From the NCBI RefSeq assembly GCF_013415485.1, contig NZ_JACBXS010000014.1:34045-98044 (forward strand): a stretch of DNA of 64,000 bases, in the 5' to 3' direction. The notes below the pieces were generated by a model. The model was given only the letters and a program-made list of their open reading frames with translations, was not told where the DNA came from and made no database searches. The stretch comes from Rhabdonatronobacter sediminivivens. GTDB lineage: Bacteria > Pseudomonadota > Alphaproteobacteria > Rhodobacterales > Rhodobacteraceae. Positions 32,896 through 41,052 of the stretch are shown here, one piece after another. Every line of letters begins with the position of its first letter. The stretch's first letter is position 1. The position numbers and the translations under genes are program-made.

Positions 32896-32955
32896 CTGTC
32901 CATTCCCCGTTGGAACATATGTGCGGGTGCATTCTGTGGCACCTCGGTCAGGACC

Positions 32956-33010
32956 GGGCGCCTTCGGGCGCCCGGCCGGAAACCGCCGCCCGGAATGCTC
33001 CGGGCGGCGG
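32956..33010 (-). other. two strong hairpins between TAXI protein and permease genes
   Basis: Stem 1: GGGCGCC (32956-32962) with GGCGCCC (32967-32973), loop TTCG. Stem 2: CCGCCGCCCGGA (32983-32994) with TCCGGGCGGCGG (32999-33010), loop ATGC, 12 bp perfect. They start 13 bp past the binding-protein stop. With no T-run, they probably protect or partly terminate the transcript so that the binding protein is made in excess over the permease. Confidence 0.65.
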
Positions 33011-33023
33011 CTGCGATCAGCGA

Positions 33024-34055
33024 TCAGTTCTCGGCGATGATCCAGTCATCGTTCCAGGCGTCATGGTCCTGCAGGAACCGCGCAAGGCCCGGATGCACCG
33101 GAATGTCGGGGCTGCCCGCGATGCCGCCCACCTGGACGCCGACAAAGTCATTGGCCAGCGGGGTGAAGCCGGGGTCCTGCTCGACCAGATCCTCGCGCGC
33201 GTTGTAGAACGCAGTGATCATGTTGTAGACCAGATCCGCATCCATGTCCGCGCGCACGTTATAGGCGAAGAAGATCGGCACGCCCAGGATGGTGTCCACG
33301 CCCACATCCTGCGAAAACGCTACCGACGGGTCCACTTCCATCGGCACCAGCCCGGCGGCGGTCAGGGTTTCGATCTCATCCGGGCAGGGGTTGATGACGG
33401 TCACGTCGGCGCGCAGTTCCGTCTCGCGCCAGTAGGCGGGCAGCGACCGGCCAGCGGTGGTATAGGCCACGGCCCCGTCGATGGAGCGCCCGGCCAGCGC
33501 ATCGGCCTGGGTGGCGGTGTCGATTTCCACATGGTTGAATTCATTACCCAGTGCGGCCTGGATGCGGCGGAAGTTCAGCCAGTTCATGAAACCCGCGGGC
33601 GTGTGGAACACCGGGCGGCCCGAAAGGTCGCTGACGCATTCGAACTCATCCGCGCGGTCCGTGGACACGGTCATGAAGGTTTCCATCGGATAGGCGTACC
33701 AGGTGTGGACCTGCTTGCCGACGGTCGGTTCGAACCCTTCGAAAGCGCCGGTACCATCATAGAGGTCGCGCATCCCCACGTCGGCGGTATAGCCGATCTC
33801 GGCCTCGCCGTTCATGGTGGCGCGCTTGGCCGCGGTGGTCGAGGGATAGGGGTTCACGGTGACTACCACCTCTCCGGGCATGGCGGATTCCAGCACATTG
33901 GCCATGGCGCTGGCCACCATATAGCCATAGGACCCGGTGCTGGAGGTCGCCCAGCGGATGGATTCGCGCGCATCGGCGGCCGCAGCGCCCAGAAGGATCG
34001 CGCCGACCCCCCCGGCTGCAACACTTCCCCGCAGTGCAGTTTTTGCCCAAGTCAT
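33024..34055 (-). CDS. TAXI family TRAP substrate-binding protein
   Basis: 343-aa periplasmic binding protein of the TAXI (TRAP-associated extracytoplasmic immunogenic) family. It has a signal peptide ending near AAAADA. The mature part opens RESIRWATSSTGSYGYMVASAMANVLESAMPG, the family's ligand-binding start (S-T/S-G-S-x-G-Y), and contains GEAEIGYTADVGMRDLY, NWLNFRRIQAALG and ADALAGRSIDGAVAYTTAGRSLP. AGGAGGAG lies directly upstream of the ATG at 34055; the longer upstream frame is spurious. It serves the fused permease next in the operon. Confidence 0.92.
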   Translation of the reverse strand: MTWAKTALRGSVAAGGVGAILLGAAAADARESIRWATSSTGSYGYMVASAMANVLESAMPGEVVVTVNPYPSTTAAKRATMNGEAEIGYTADVGMRDLYDGTGAFEGFEPTVGKQVHTWYAYPMETFMTVSTDRADEFECVSDLSGRPVFHTPAGFMNWLNFRRIQAALGNEFNHVEIDTATQADALAGRSIDGAVAYTTAGRSLPAYWRETELRADVTVINPCPDEIETLTAAGLVPMEVDPSVAFSQDVGVDTILGVPIFFAYNVRADMDADLVYNMITAFYNAREDLVEQDPGFTPLANDFVGVQVGGIAGSPDIPVHPGLARFLQDHDAWNDDWIIAEN

Positions 34056-34368
34056 TGTTTTCTCCTCCTGTTGGTTTGGCGTATCCTTGATACACTTGGC
34101 GAAGGTTAGGCAAACCGGGCCATTGGGGCAAGCCTTTACCGCGTCATCGCGCGGGAGGGCCGCGTGACCAGGAGCCGGAGGCACACGCCACAGTTGATCA
34201 CAGCTCGCCCCTGGCGCAACCGCCGCTGCCGGAGCGCCCCTGTCGCGGGGTGCCGTCTTGACAATATGTTTCCCGGACCGGGGCTTGACCAGGCATGAAA
34301 AGCGCAGGCACTCTGTCACCGCGTTTGACGGACGCATGGTTCCCCTTGCCCTTACGGATTGCGCGCAT
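34056..34368. other. 313-bp divergent intergenic region
   Basis: The region separates the leftward TAXI-TRAP operon from the rightward SGNH-like gene. A TTGACA at 34257-34262 and a TTGACC at 34285-34290 on the plus strand are -35-like but have no good -10 partner. I see no gene or long repeat here. Confidence 0.4.
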
Positions 34369-35322
34369 ATGACCAGACCCCTGCCGACCCCCACCGCCAC
34401 AGGTCACGCTGGCCTGATCCGTGCCGATCGCCGCCGGGTGCTGGGCGTGCTGGCCGCCCTTCCGCTGGCCCTGATGGCGCGTCCCGCCACGGGCCAGGAA
34501 GCGATGTTGCGGCCCTTTTCAACGCGCATGGTGCACAGCGGCCATTCGCTGACCGATCCGATCGTGCCGATGCTGGATGCCATGGTCGCCCATGCCGATC
34601 CCGGCGCCGCGCGCGGGCGTGTGATCCACCGCTCGACCATTCCCGGAAGCCCCATGGACTGGCGCTGGAACACCCGCGGCGACGGCACCTCGCCCGATGC
34701 CCGAGAGGACATTGCACAATATGAATTGCTGATCATCACCGAACGCGCGCCGCTTTCGGGGACCATCCAGTGGCACGGCTCGGAGGACATGGCGCTGCAG
34801 TGGTTCGAACATGCCTGGACCCGGGGCAATGACGGCACCGGGGCCGAAAGCATCCTCTATGCGACCTGGGTCCATACCGACAGCGGCCCCGGCTTCGACA
34901 ATATCCATAACGACCCCGAAGGCCACCTGACCTTTGCCGAACGGCTGCCGCTGGAGGCAACCCGCTGGCAGGCCATCCTGGACCATGTCAACGCCAACCG
35001 CCCCGCGGACGCACCGCCCATGCGGCTGATCCCCGGCCCGCAGATCATGGCCGCGGTGCATGACGCCATCGCCGCCGGACAGGCCCCCGGGCTGGCGCGG
35101 ATCGAGGATCTGTTTTCGGACAACATTCACCTCAATGACCAGGGCAGCTATCTGATCGCGCTGGCGCATCTGGCGGTGATTTACGGGCAGGACCCGCGCG
35201 ACCTGCCCCTGCTGCCCGCCCGCAGCGGCCGCCCCCCCGAAGAAACCGCCCGCTGGATGGCGCAACTGGTCCATGACGTGCTGCAAGACCACCCCGACAG
35301 CGGATATCCGCCCCGCCCGTGA
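34369..35322 (+). CDS. secreted SGNH/GDSL-like hydrolase, unknown substrate
   Basis: 317-aa protein that I cannot place in a named family. The N-terminus has a twin-arginine-like signal: DRRRVLGVLAALPLALMARPATG (about 20-42). SGNH-type catalytic motifs are visible: a serine block HSGHSLTD (nucleophile candidate S60) and a C-terminal D-x-x-H block, SDNIHLNDQG with D251 and H254. The middle has ITERAPLSG and LYATWVHTDSG. No ribosome-binding site decides between starts at 34369, 34336 and 34258; 34369 puts the signal peptide nearest the N-terminus. It is divergent from the TAXI-TRAP genes and convergent with the nitrile hydratase operon. Confidence 0.6.
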   Translation: MTRPLPTPTATGHAGLIRADRRRVLGVLAALPLALMARPATGQEAMLRPFSTRMVHSGHSLTDPIVPMLDAMVAHADPGAARGRVIHRSTIPGSPMDWRWNTRGDGTSPDAREDIAQYELLIITERAPLSGTIQWHGSEDMALQWFEHAWTRGNDGTGAESILYATWVHTDSGPGFDNIHNDPEGHLTFAERLPLEATRWQAILDHVNANRPADAPPMRLIPGPQIMAAVHDAIAAGQAPGLARIEDLFSDNIHLNDQGSYLIALAHLAVIYGQDPRDLPLLPARSGRPPEETARWMAQLVHDVLQDHPDSGYPPRP

Positions 35323-35394
35323 CCATGAGCATGACCGAGACTGTGACCGGCCCATAGCCCGCCTTGCCCCGATGGCGCCGCAGGCGCCAGGGGC

Positions 35395-35712
35395 TCAACC
35401 GTGCGCACCGGGGTCATTGGCCAGCAGGATCGGTTGACCGTGCGGCGTGGCATGGGCCGCCCGCTCCCAGGCGCGGGCAAGGGCGCTGCGCTGGGCATCG
35501 GTGGTGCCCAGCTTGCTGTCCATCAGGCGTTCCAGCGCGCGGACCCAGCAAATGTAGTAATCCGACCCATCGGGGGCACTGTCGCGCAGGGTTCCGGACA
35601 AGGTCTGCGCCCATTCGGACCAGGAGAACACGCCTGCCTCATGCAGGGCCAGGGTCATGGCAAAAGCCTGCGCCTGCCAGGGTTCGGTGAAGGGATGTTC
35701 AGGCCGGGTCAA
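35395..35712 (-). CDS. nitrile hydratase activator/accessory protein
   Basis: 105-aa protein matching the short NHase accessory (P14K/NhlE-like) proteins, which resemble the N-terminal helix bundle of the beta subunit and insert cobalt into the alpha subunit. The run PFTEPWQAQAFAMTLALHEAGVFSWSEWAQTLSGTL and DYYICWVRALERLM is the family core. The best start is an unusual TTG at 35712, 3-5 bp after GGGAGAG, giving TRPEHPF as N-terminus and a 14-bp overlap with the beta gene. An ATG at 35730 has no ribosome-binding site. It is third in the alpha-beta-activator operon. Confidence 0.82.
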   Translation of the reverse strand: MTRPEHPFTEPWQAQAFAMTLALHEAGVFSWSEWAQTLSGTLRDSAPDGSDYYICWVRALERLMDSKLGTTDAQRSALARAWERAAHATPHGQPILLANDPGAHG

Positions 35713-36355
35713 GATAGCTCTCCCACGCATCGACGGACACCTGCAGCTCGGGTTCGGCATCGGCGCCCCACAGCGCGGCGCCATCGAACACCACGGTATA
35801 GAGCCGCTGCGGGGCCTCGCCGCCACCATGGGCGTTGGTGTCGGGAAAGACATGGCCGCCGTGATCAGCCTCGATCACGCCGATGGCGCCGCGCACATAG
35901 CGCGGCAGGCGGGTGTGGCCGCGCGGATGCATCACCCGCGCGCGCACCCGGTCACCGGGGCGAAAGCGCGGCGCGCTGTCCAGCGGGCGGTCAGTGGGGC
36001 CGCCACGCGCCAGCGCAGGCGCCACGGCCTGCGGGGCCAGACGGCGGGGGTGCGGGGGGGCCTGCGCGCCCTGCCACGCGGCCAGTTCGGTATCGCTGAC
36101 CAGCCCGTGGCGCAGCAGCAGAGCCTCCAGCGCGCGGACCCAGATCTCGAAATAGCTGGCGTTGTAATAGATCGCGGGGGGCAGGGATTCGCGGGCGTGG
36201 CGGCTTTCATCCAGAGTCCAGCGGCCCAGCGCCCCGGCGCAAAGCGTCAGCGCCAGGGCGCGCGCTTCCCACTCCGCGTGGAAGGGCGGCGCGTCGGAGT
36301 CAGGGCGGACCGGCCCGAACCCCATCTGCCCGCCCAGATCATGCGGCCCGTTCAT
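35699..36355 (-). CDS. nthB: nitrile hydratase subunit beta
   Basis: 218-aa beta subunit, starting [16 protein letters not shown], the diagnostic N-terminus. The helical N-domain has the [13 protein letters not shown] and [18 protein letters not shown] segments; the C-terminal SH3-like barrel has [33 protein letters not shown] and [13 protein letters not shown]. It forms the heterodimeric enzyme that hydrates nitriles to amides. It overlaps the alpha stop by 4 bp (ATGA). No amidase gene lies nearby, so the amide product is processed elsewhere. Confidence 0.93.
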   Translation of the reverse strand: MNGPHDLGGQMGFGPVRPDSDAPPFHAEWEARALALTLCAGALGRWTLDESRHARESLPPAIYYNASYFEIWVRALEALLLRHGLVSDTELAAWQGAQAPPHPRRLAPQAVAPALARGGPTDRPLDSAPRFRPGDRVRARVMHPRGHTRLPRYVRGAIGVIEADHGGHVFPDTNAHGGGEAPQRLYTVVFDGAALWGADAEPELQVSVDAWESYLDPA

Positions 36356-36960
36356 GCCGGCACCCGGGCCAGACCCGCGCCGATCATGCTGTCGCGCGTG
36401 ACCAGTTCGGCCAGTTGCGCGCGCGCATAGCCTTCGGTCCCGGCGGGGCGCCGGGGGATGACCAGATACCGCAGCTCGGCGGTGGAATCCCAGACGCGGA
36501 CGGTCTGGCCATCGGGCAGGGTCACGCCGAATTCGGCCAGCACGGCGCGCGGCTCCATCACCGCGCGGGAGCGATAGGCGGGCGCCTTGTACCAGGCGGG
36601 CGGCAAGCCCAGCACAGGCCATGGGTAGCAGGAGCAGAGCGTGCAAACCACCAGGTTATGCACCGCATCGGTGTTGAACACCGCCTGCATATGCTCACCC
36701 TGCCGCCCTTCGAAGCCCATGTCGGCGATGGCGGCGGTGGCGTCACGGGCCAGCCAGTCGGCATACTCCGGTTCATCCCAGGCCCGCGCCACCACCTGCG
36801 CGCCGTTTTTCGGGCCGACCTCCTCGGCATAGGTCTGGATGATCCGGTCCATGGCCGCCGGGTCCACCAGCCCCTTCTGCGTCAGGATGGTCTCCAATGC
36901 GCGCACGCGGGCGTCCATCGGGTCCAGGTGGTTGTCATGGTCATGGTGGTCATGCGGCAT
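36352..36960 (-). CDS. nthA: nitrile hydratase subunit alpha, cobalt type
   Basis: 202-aa catalytic subunit. The metal claw is VCTLCSC (C106, C109, S110, C111); Thr at position 107 marks the Co(III) type rather than the iron type (Ser). The [14 protein letters not shown] and [23 protein letters not shown] segments are conserved family blocks. The N-terminus is strongly His/Asp-rich ([10 protein letters not shown]), which might help cobalt capture. The ATG at 36960 follows a G-rich ribosome-binding region. It is first gene of the NHase operon, located after the terminator of the polyamine-type ABC operon. Confidence 0.95.
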   Translation of the reverse strand: MPHDHHDHDNHLDPMDARVRALETILTQKGLVDPAAMDRIIQTYAEEVGPKNGAQVVARAWDEPEYADWLARDATAAIADMGFEGRQGEHMQAVFNTDAVHNLVVCTLCSCYPWPVLGLPPAWYKAPAYRSRAVMEPRAVLAEFGVTLPDGQTVRVWDSTAELRYLVIPRRPAGTEGYARAQLAELVTRDSMIGAGLARVPA

Positions 36961-36983
36961 GGGCGCCCCCTTTTTCGCGCAAA

Positions 36984-37011
36984 GGGTATGGCGGCGCGGG
37001 CAGCGGATCAA
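36984..37011 (-). promoter_or_regulatory. possible nitrile hydratase operon promoter
   Basis: On the minus strand TTGATC (37006-37011), 16 bp spacer, ATACCC (36984-36989), located between the terminator of the preceding operon and the nthA start. The -10 match is poor, so this is a weak candidate. Confidence 0.3.
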
Positions 37012-37027
37012 TCCCCCCGGCGCCATG

Positions 37028-37054
37028 AAAAACCCCGGCGCACAGGCGCCGGGG
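37028..37054 (-). terminator. Rho-independent terminator of the polyamine-type ABC operon
   Basis: CCCCGGCGC (37033-37041) and GCGCCGGGG (37046-37054) form a perfect 9-bp stem with loop ACAG. On the minus strand it is followed by five T residues (A-run 37028-37032 on plus). It starts 27 bp past the stop of the binding-protein gene and separates that operon from the nitrile hydratase genes. Confidence 0.88.
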
Positions 37055-37080
37055 CTGATGATCCGTCCCTCAGGCGCGGA

Positions 37081-38109
37081 TCACTGCATCAATTCGGTCC
37101 AGATCTGCGAATAGATGTCGTTGACCTCCTGCGGGCAGGCGATGGAGAAGCTGCCCGCGCCGACCAGATCCGACGGCACCACGATCTCGGGGGCGGTGCG
37201 CATCTCTTCTTCCAGATACTCTTCATACCCCATCACGCCCGAAGCATAGCGCGAGAAGTTCGAGATCATCGCCGCGTTTTCCGGCTCCAGCAGGAAGTTC
37301 ACGAATTTCATCGCGCCTTCGGAGTTCTGGGCGTCGGCCAGGACCATCACATTGTCCATCCAGACCGAAAACCCTTCCTGCGGGTAGCCATAGACCAGAT
37401 CATCATTCTGCAGCCGCGCGCGCATGGCGCCGCCGTTCCAGTAGACCCCGGCGGAAATGTCGTTGTTCACATAGGCGTCGATATTGCCGTAATCCATGGC
37501 CAGCCAGTGTTCACGCGCGCTCATCAGCGTGTCACGTGCCGCGCGCAGGATTTCCATGTCGGATTCGCACTGCTCGCCGCCATTGTAGCGGATCGCCATG
37601 GTCATGATGTCCGACATCTCAGGCACGACATTGATACGGCCGCGCAACTCTTCGGGCGGATCAAGGATGATCGACGCCGTATGCGGATCGCCGTCATAGA
37701 CCGAGGTATTCACGATCAGCCCCGTGGTGCCCCAGAAATAGGGGGTGGAGTATTCGCGGCCCGGGTCGAAATCCACGTTCAGCCACTGCGGGTCGATATT
37801 GCCGATATTGGTGACGATGTCGCGGTCCAGCGGCTGGACGAGCCCTTCCTGAATCCAGGTTTCCACATAGTTGTTGGACGGTACCACCAGATCGAAGCCA
37901 TGCCCGCCCTGACGGATCCGGGCCAGCGCGGTGTCGTTGCTGTCATAATCGGTGACGGTGACGCGGATGCCGGTCTCGGCCTCGAATTTCTCGATCAGCT
38001 CGGGCGGGGTGACGTTGCCCCAGTTGTAGAAATTCACCACCTCGTCGGCGGCGGCCATCGAGGCGCCGGCAACCAGCGCGGCAAGCGATGTGGCAAGCGT
38101 TCGTTTCAT
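37081..38109 (-). CDS. polyamine-type ABC substrate-binding protein (PotD/PotF-like)
   Basis: 342-aa periplasmic protein with signal peptide MKRTLATSLAALVAGASMAAA. The mature start DEVVNFYNWGNVTPPELIEKFEAETGIRVTVTDYDSNDTALARI is the PotD/PotF pattern, where the Y-N-W and later acidic residues line the polyamine site. Other conserved runs are FDLVVPSNNYVETWIQEGLVQPLD, YSTPYFWGTTGLIVN and the late SVWMDNVMVLADAQNSEGAMKFVNFLLEPENAA. The exact ligand (spermidine, putrescine or a related amine) is uncertain. It is the last gene of the operon, followed by the terminator. Confidence 0.92.
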   Translation of the reverse strand: MKRTLATSLAALVAGASMAAADEVVNFYNWGNVTPPELIEKFEAETGIRVTVTDYDSNDTALARIRQGGHGFDLVVPSNNYVETWIQEGLVQPLDRDIVTNIGNIDPQWLNVDFDPGREYSTPYFWGTTGLIVNTSVYDGDPHTASIILDPPEELRGRINVVPEMSDIMTMAIRYNGGEQCESDMEILRAARDTLMSAREHWLAMDYGNIDAYVNNDISAGVYWNGGAMRARLQNDDLVYGYPQEGFSVWMDNVMVLADAQNSEGAMKFVNFLLEPENAAMISNFSRYASGVMGYEEYLEEEMRTAPEIVVPSDLVGAGSFSIACPQEVNDIYSQIWTELMQ

Positions 38110-38137
38110 TGGTTATCTCCCCTGTCGGTTGATGGGC

Positions 38138-38986
38138 CTACCCGCGCTTGCGGGTAAGCAGGAAAAACACCGTCACGATGCACAGTGACAGTGCCAGAAA
38201 CAAGGTGGCAATGGCGTTCATCTCGGGCGTGATGTTGCGCCGCAATTGCCCCAGCATGTAGGTGGGCAGCGTATCCTGCCCGGCGGATTTCACAAACTCG
38301 GTGATCACCACCGCATCAAGCGAGATCACGAAGCCCAGCATGAACCCGGCCACGATCCCCGGCACCAGAAGCGGGAGCGTCACATGGCGGAACGCCTGGA
38401 AGGGGCTGGCGTAAAGATCCGCCGCCGCGCGTTCGAGCGTGATGTCCATCGTCTCCAGCCGCGCGCGGATGGGCAGATAGGCAAAGGGGATGCAGAAGGC
38501 CGTATGCGCGGCCACCAGATAGCCCATACCCGTGTAGCCCGTCTGCACCTTGATCGCCGCAAAGAAGATAAGGAGCGCCACGCCGGTCACGATTTCCGGC
38601 ACCATCAGCGGCTGGTTGATCAGTGCGTAGATCATGGTCTGGCCCGGAAAGCGGCGCACCCGGGTGGTGCCCAGTGCCGCCAAGGTGGAGACGGTGGTGG
38701 CGATCCCCGAGGCCACCAGCGCCAGCCAGAGCGAGCGGATCGAGACCTCGCGCACCTGGCGGTTGTTGAAGGCGGCTTCATACCATTGCAGCGAAAACCC
38801 GCCCCATTGCGCCTGGCTGGGGGCTGCGTTGAAGGAAAACACCACCAGGATCAGGATCGGTGCATAAAGCATGACGAAGGTGAAGATCGCCACGGCGCCA
38901 AAGCCCGGCAGGCGGCGGACGTCATAGTTGCGGCGGGGGCGGGCCTTGGCGGGCGCGCCCGTGTCGCGGGCGGTGGCGTCAACCAT
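38138..38986 (-). CDS. polyamine-type ABC permease (PotC-like)
   Basis: 282-aa inner-membrane protein with six helices. The EAA loop is LERAAADLYASPFQAFRHVTLPLLVPGIVAG (about residues 180-210), contacting the ATPase. The VFSFNAAPSQAQWGGFSLQWYEAAFNN periplasmic loop is characteristic of PotC/PotI-type subunits. The ATG at 38986 has GGGAGG 5 bp upstream and overlaps the end of the preceding permease gene by 8 bp; an earlier ATG at 39004 is less likely. Confidence 0.9.
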   Translation of the reverse strand: MVDATARDTGAPAKARPRRNYDVRRLPGFGAVAIFTFVMLYAPILILVVFSFNAAPSQAQWGGFSLQWYEAAFNNRQVREVSIRSLWLALVASGIATTVSTLAALGTTRVRRFPGQTMIYALINQPLMVPEIVTGVALLIFFAAIKVQTGYTGMGYLVAAHTAFCIPFAYLPIRARLETMDITLERAAADLYASPFQAFRHVTLPLLVPGIVAGFMLGFVISLDAVVITEFVKSAGQDTLPTYMLGQLRRNITPEMNAIATLFLALSLCIVTVFFLLTRKRG

Positions 38987-39881
38987 GGCGGCCTCCCTCA
39001 TCACGGTTGAGCGTGCGCAGATAGAACATCAGCGCCGCCACCACGATCACCAGGAGCGTGATCGCCAGCGCCGCGCCCAGCGGCCAGTTGCGCCCCTGCC
39101 CGAATTGCAGGTCAATCAGGTTGCCCAGCATCAGCGTGCGCCCGCCCCCCAGCACCCGCGGCGTCACATAGGCGCCGATGGAGGGGATGAACACCAGGAT
39201 GGACCCGGCGATGAAGCCGGGCTTGACCAGCGGCAGGATCACATGGCGCAGCACCTGCAGGCGGCTGGCGTAAAGGTCATACCCGGCCTCAACCAGCCGG
39301 AAATCCAGCTTGTCCATGGCCGCATAGAGCGGCAGCACCATCAGCGGCAGGAACACATAGGCCATGCCGATGAGGATGGCGAATTCGGTGAACAGCATCT
39401 GGATCGGCGCGTCGATCACCCCCGCCCAGAGCAGCACCGTGTTGATGGTGCCGGAATTGCGGATCAGCTCCTGAATGGCAAAGGTGCGGATCAGCAGGTT
39501 GGTCCAGAAGGGGATGGTGATCAGGAACAGCCAGATGGTGCGCGTGTTTGCGGGCCGGGTGGCAATGAACCAGGCGGTGGGAAAGCCCAGGATCGCACAG
39601 AGCACGGTGGTCTGCAGCGACAGCCAGATCGAGCGCCAGAACACCGCCAGATGCGCGCTGTTGAGGGTGATGTCATCAGGGTCGAAGATGTCACGGCGGA
39701 AGAAGACGCGGAACCAGCCCTCGGTCGAAAACTGCCAGATCACCCCGCCCATGTTGCCGGGCGTCAGGAAGGAATAGACCAGCACGATCAGCAGCGGGCC
39801 GGATGCCGCCAGCACCAGGATGGTCAGCGCCGGCGCGCAGAGCAGCCATTTCCAGCGGTGGCTTTCACGGGGTTCGGCCAT
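38979..39881 (-). CDS. polyamine-type ABC permease (PotB-like)
   Basis: 300-aa inner-membrane protein with six helices, the first in LLCAPALTILVLAASGPLLIVLVYSFLTPG. The EAA loop is DFRLVEAGYDLYASRLQVLRHVILPLVKPGFIAG, and NLLIRTFAIQELIRNSGTINTVLL is a typical PotB segment. It pairs with the PotC-like subunit to form the channel. The ATG at 39881 follows the ATPase stop by 4 bp; upstream in-frame codons belong to the overlapping ATPase region and are ignored. Confidence 0.9.
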   Translation of the reverse strand: MAEPRESHRWKWLLCAPALTILVLAASGPLLIVLVYSFLTPGNMGGVIWQFSTEGWFRVFFRRDIFDPDDITLNSAHLAVFWRSIWLSLQTTVLCAILGFPTAWFIATRPANTRTIWLFLITIPFWTNLLIRTFAIQELIRNSGTINTVLLWAGVIDAPIQMLFTEFAILIGMAYVFLPLMVLPLYAAMDKLDFRLVEAGYDLYASRLQVLRHVILPLVKPGFIAGSILVFIPSIGAYVTPRVLGGGRTLMLGNLIDLQFGQGRNWPLGAALAITLLVIVVAALMFYLRTLNRDEGGRHG

Positions 39882-39885
39882 CGGC

Positions 39886-41001
39886 TCAGTCCCCCACCAC
39901 CTGCAGGGCGCCCTCGGCCAGCGCCAGACCGACGGTGCTGCCGGGGTCCGGCTCGGCCAGGGCGCCGGTGTTCTGGCGGCGCAGGATGAAGGGGGCATCA
40001 CCGGGCAGACGCAGATGCACATGGGTGTCAGTGCCGAAGAAAACCGATTTTTCCACCTGCGCGGCCAGCGCCCCCTGTCCAGGCGCCACCAGTTGCGCCT
40101 GTTCGGGGCGGATCACCACGGTCACGCGCGCGCCGGTGTCCGGGCGCATCCCCTGGGGCAGGCGCGCACGATGCACCGCGCCGCCCGGCAGCTTGACCTG
40201 CGCGCCATCGCCATCGACCCCGGCCACCTCGACCTGCAGGAAATTGGTGTCACCGATGAAATCGGCCACAAAGCGTTCGCGCGGGGTGTGGTAGATCTGG
40301 TGCGGGCTGCCGGTCTGCAGGATGCGCCCCGCCGACATGACGGCAATCCGGTCGGACATGGTCAGCGCCTCTTCCTGGTCATGGGTGACAAAGACAAAGG
40401 TGATGCCCGTTTCCCCCTGCAAGCGCTTGAGCTCGGTCTGCATTCCCTTGCGCAGCTTCAGGTCCAGCGCGCTCAGCGGCTCGTCCAGCAGCAGCACGCG
40501 CGGGCGCGGCGCCAAGGCGCGGGCCAGCGCCACGCGCTGCTGTTGCCCGCCCGAAATCTCGGCCGGTTTGCGCTCGGCCATGGCCTCCATCTGCACCAGC
40601 TTGAGCATCTCGGCCACGGTGGCGTCAATCTCGGAGCGCGCACGCCCCAGCATCTTCAGGCCAAAGCCGATATTCTGCGCCACGCTCATATGCGGAAACA
40701 GCGCGTAATTCTGGAACACGGTGTTGACGGGGCGGCTGTTCGGCCCCTCGCCCGCGACCTCCTTGCCATTGATCCGCAAGGAGCCCTCGGTCGGCTGTTC
40801 AAACCCCGCGATCACCCGCAACAGCGTGGTCTTGCCGCAGCCCGAAGGCCCCAGCAGGGTAAAGAACTCACCCTGGCGGATGGTCAGGTCAATATCGCTG
40901 AGCGCGCGAAAGCCACTGGCCCCTGCCCCGAACACCTTGCTCAGGCTGGTGATCTCGATCTCTGCCGTGCCGGTGCTCAACCTCTCGCTCCTCTCATCCA
41001 T
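39886..41001 (-). CDS. polyamine-type ABC ATP-binding protein (PotA-like)
   Basis: 371-aa ABC ATPase with Walker [17 protein letters not shown] (about residues 53-68), signature [15 protein letters not shown], Walker [21 protein letters not shown] and switch [15 protein letters not shown]. The C-terminal TOBE domain has [11 protein letters not shown]. The [17 protein letters not shown] run is typical of PotA/PotG. It is encoded between the amidohydrolase and the two permeases, all co-oriented and closely spaced. Confidence 0.93.
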   Translation of the reverse strand: MDERSERLSTGTAEIEITSLSKVFGAGASGFRALSDIDLTIRQGEFFTLLGPSGCGKTTLLRVIAGFEQPTEGSLRINGKEVAGEGPNSRPVNTVFQNYALFPHMSVAQNIGFGLKMLGRARSEIDATVAEMLKLVQMEAMAERKPAEISGGQQQRVALARALAPRPRVLLLDEPLSALDLKLRKGMQTELKRLQGETGITFVFVTHDQEEALTMSDRIAVMSAGRILQTGSPHQIYHTPRERFVADFIGDTNFLQVEVAGVDGDGAQVKLPGGAVHRARLPQGMRPDTGARVTVVIRPEQAQLVAPGQGALAAQVEKSVFFGTDTHVHLRLPGDAPFILRRQNTGALAEPDPGSTVGLALAEGALQVVGD

Positions 41002-41052
41002 TGGGGTTTCAGTTCACACCAGGATGCCCCCGGCGTGCAAGCCGAAGCTGCA

